5,009 bases of DNA from Clostridium sp. UBA6640 (GTDB lineage: Bacteria; Bacillota; Clostridia; Clostridiales; Clostridiaceae). Positions 4,912 to 5,009 of the stretch are shown here, in pieces. Location: positions 1-5,009 of the forward strand of contig NZ_DKLM01000091.1 of assembly GCF_002455975.1 (NCBI RefSeq), given 5' to 3'. The notes beneath the pieces were generated by a model, which ran no database searches, was not told where the DNA came from, and saw nothing but the letters and a program-made list of their open reading frames with translations. Each line of letters starts with the position of its first letter. The stretch's first letter is position 1. Position numbers and translations under genes: made by a program.

Positions 4912-5009
4912 TAAAATACATAGTAAAGTATTACTACCTATAATTACTTTAATTCGTTATAAAAACTTCATATATTTATTTATAATTTTCTTATTAATTT
5001 TTCTATCTG

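Overview
This is an AT-rich window with strong Shine-Dalgarno sites, type I-B-like CRISPR repeats and three Firmicutes-type peptidase genes. It most likely comes from a low-GC Gram-positive anaerobe of the class Clostridia. I cannot assign a genus. All recognised genes and both CRISPR arrays read leftward, on the minus strand.

The left part (1-1405) holds two CRISPR arrays in tandem with no cas gene in view. Array 1 (1-530) has eight 30-nt repeats and runs off the left edge. Array 2 (845-1069) has three intact repeats and one degenerate terminal repeat. Each array is preceded, in its own reading direction, by a closely related leader of about 180 nt (531-710 and 1070-1246). Each leader has a TATAAT promoter box 28 nt from the first repeat and a long conserved inverted repeat just upstream of the promoter. 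Each leader is preceded in turn by a second hairpin element (761-807 and 1336-1368). The array-leader-hairpin block therefore looks like a duplicated unit.

The middle part (1406-3421) is a two-gene operon. A secreted M15-family metallopeptidase homologue (2510-3421) is followed after 15 nt by a secreted protein with a C-terminal Amidase_6-type cysteine amidase domain (1406-2494). Both carry signal peptides and probably act on peptidoglycan outside the membrane. The M15 protein carries proline where the canonical motif has its last zinc-ligand histidine. Its upstream region contains a 9-bp dyad and a three-codon reading frame with a near-perfect Shine-Dalgarno site.

The right part (3688-4911) is a single-gene unit for a cytoplasmic M29-family aminopeptidase. 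It has an extended -10 promoter overlapped by a 26-bp near-perfect palindrome and a classic intrinsic terminator. The last 100 bases have no gene that I can see.

The peptidase operon has no strong terminator and points into leader 2. The hairpins upstream of each array promoter may insulate the arrays from read-through or serve in spacer acquisition. The most unusual material here is the conserved folded leader architecture, the mosaic of repeat variants, and the altered zinc site of the M15 protein.
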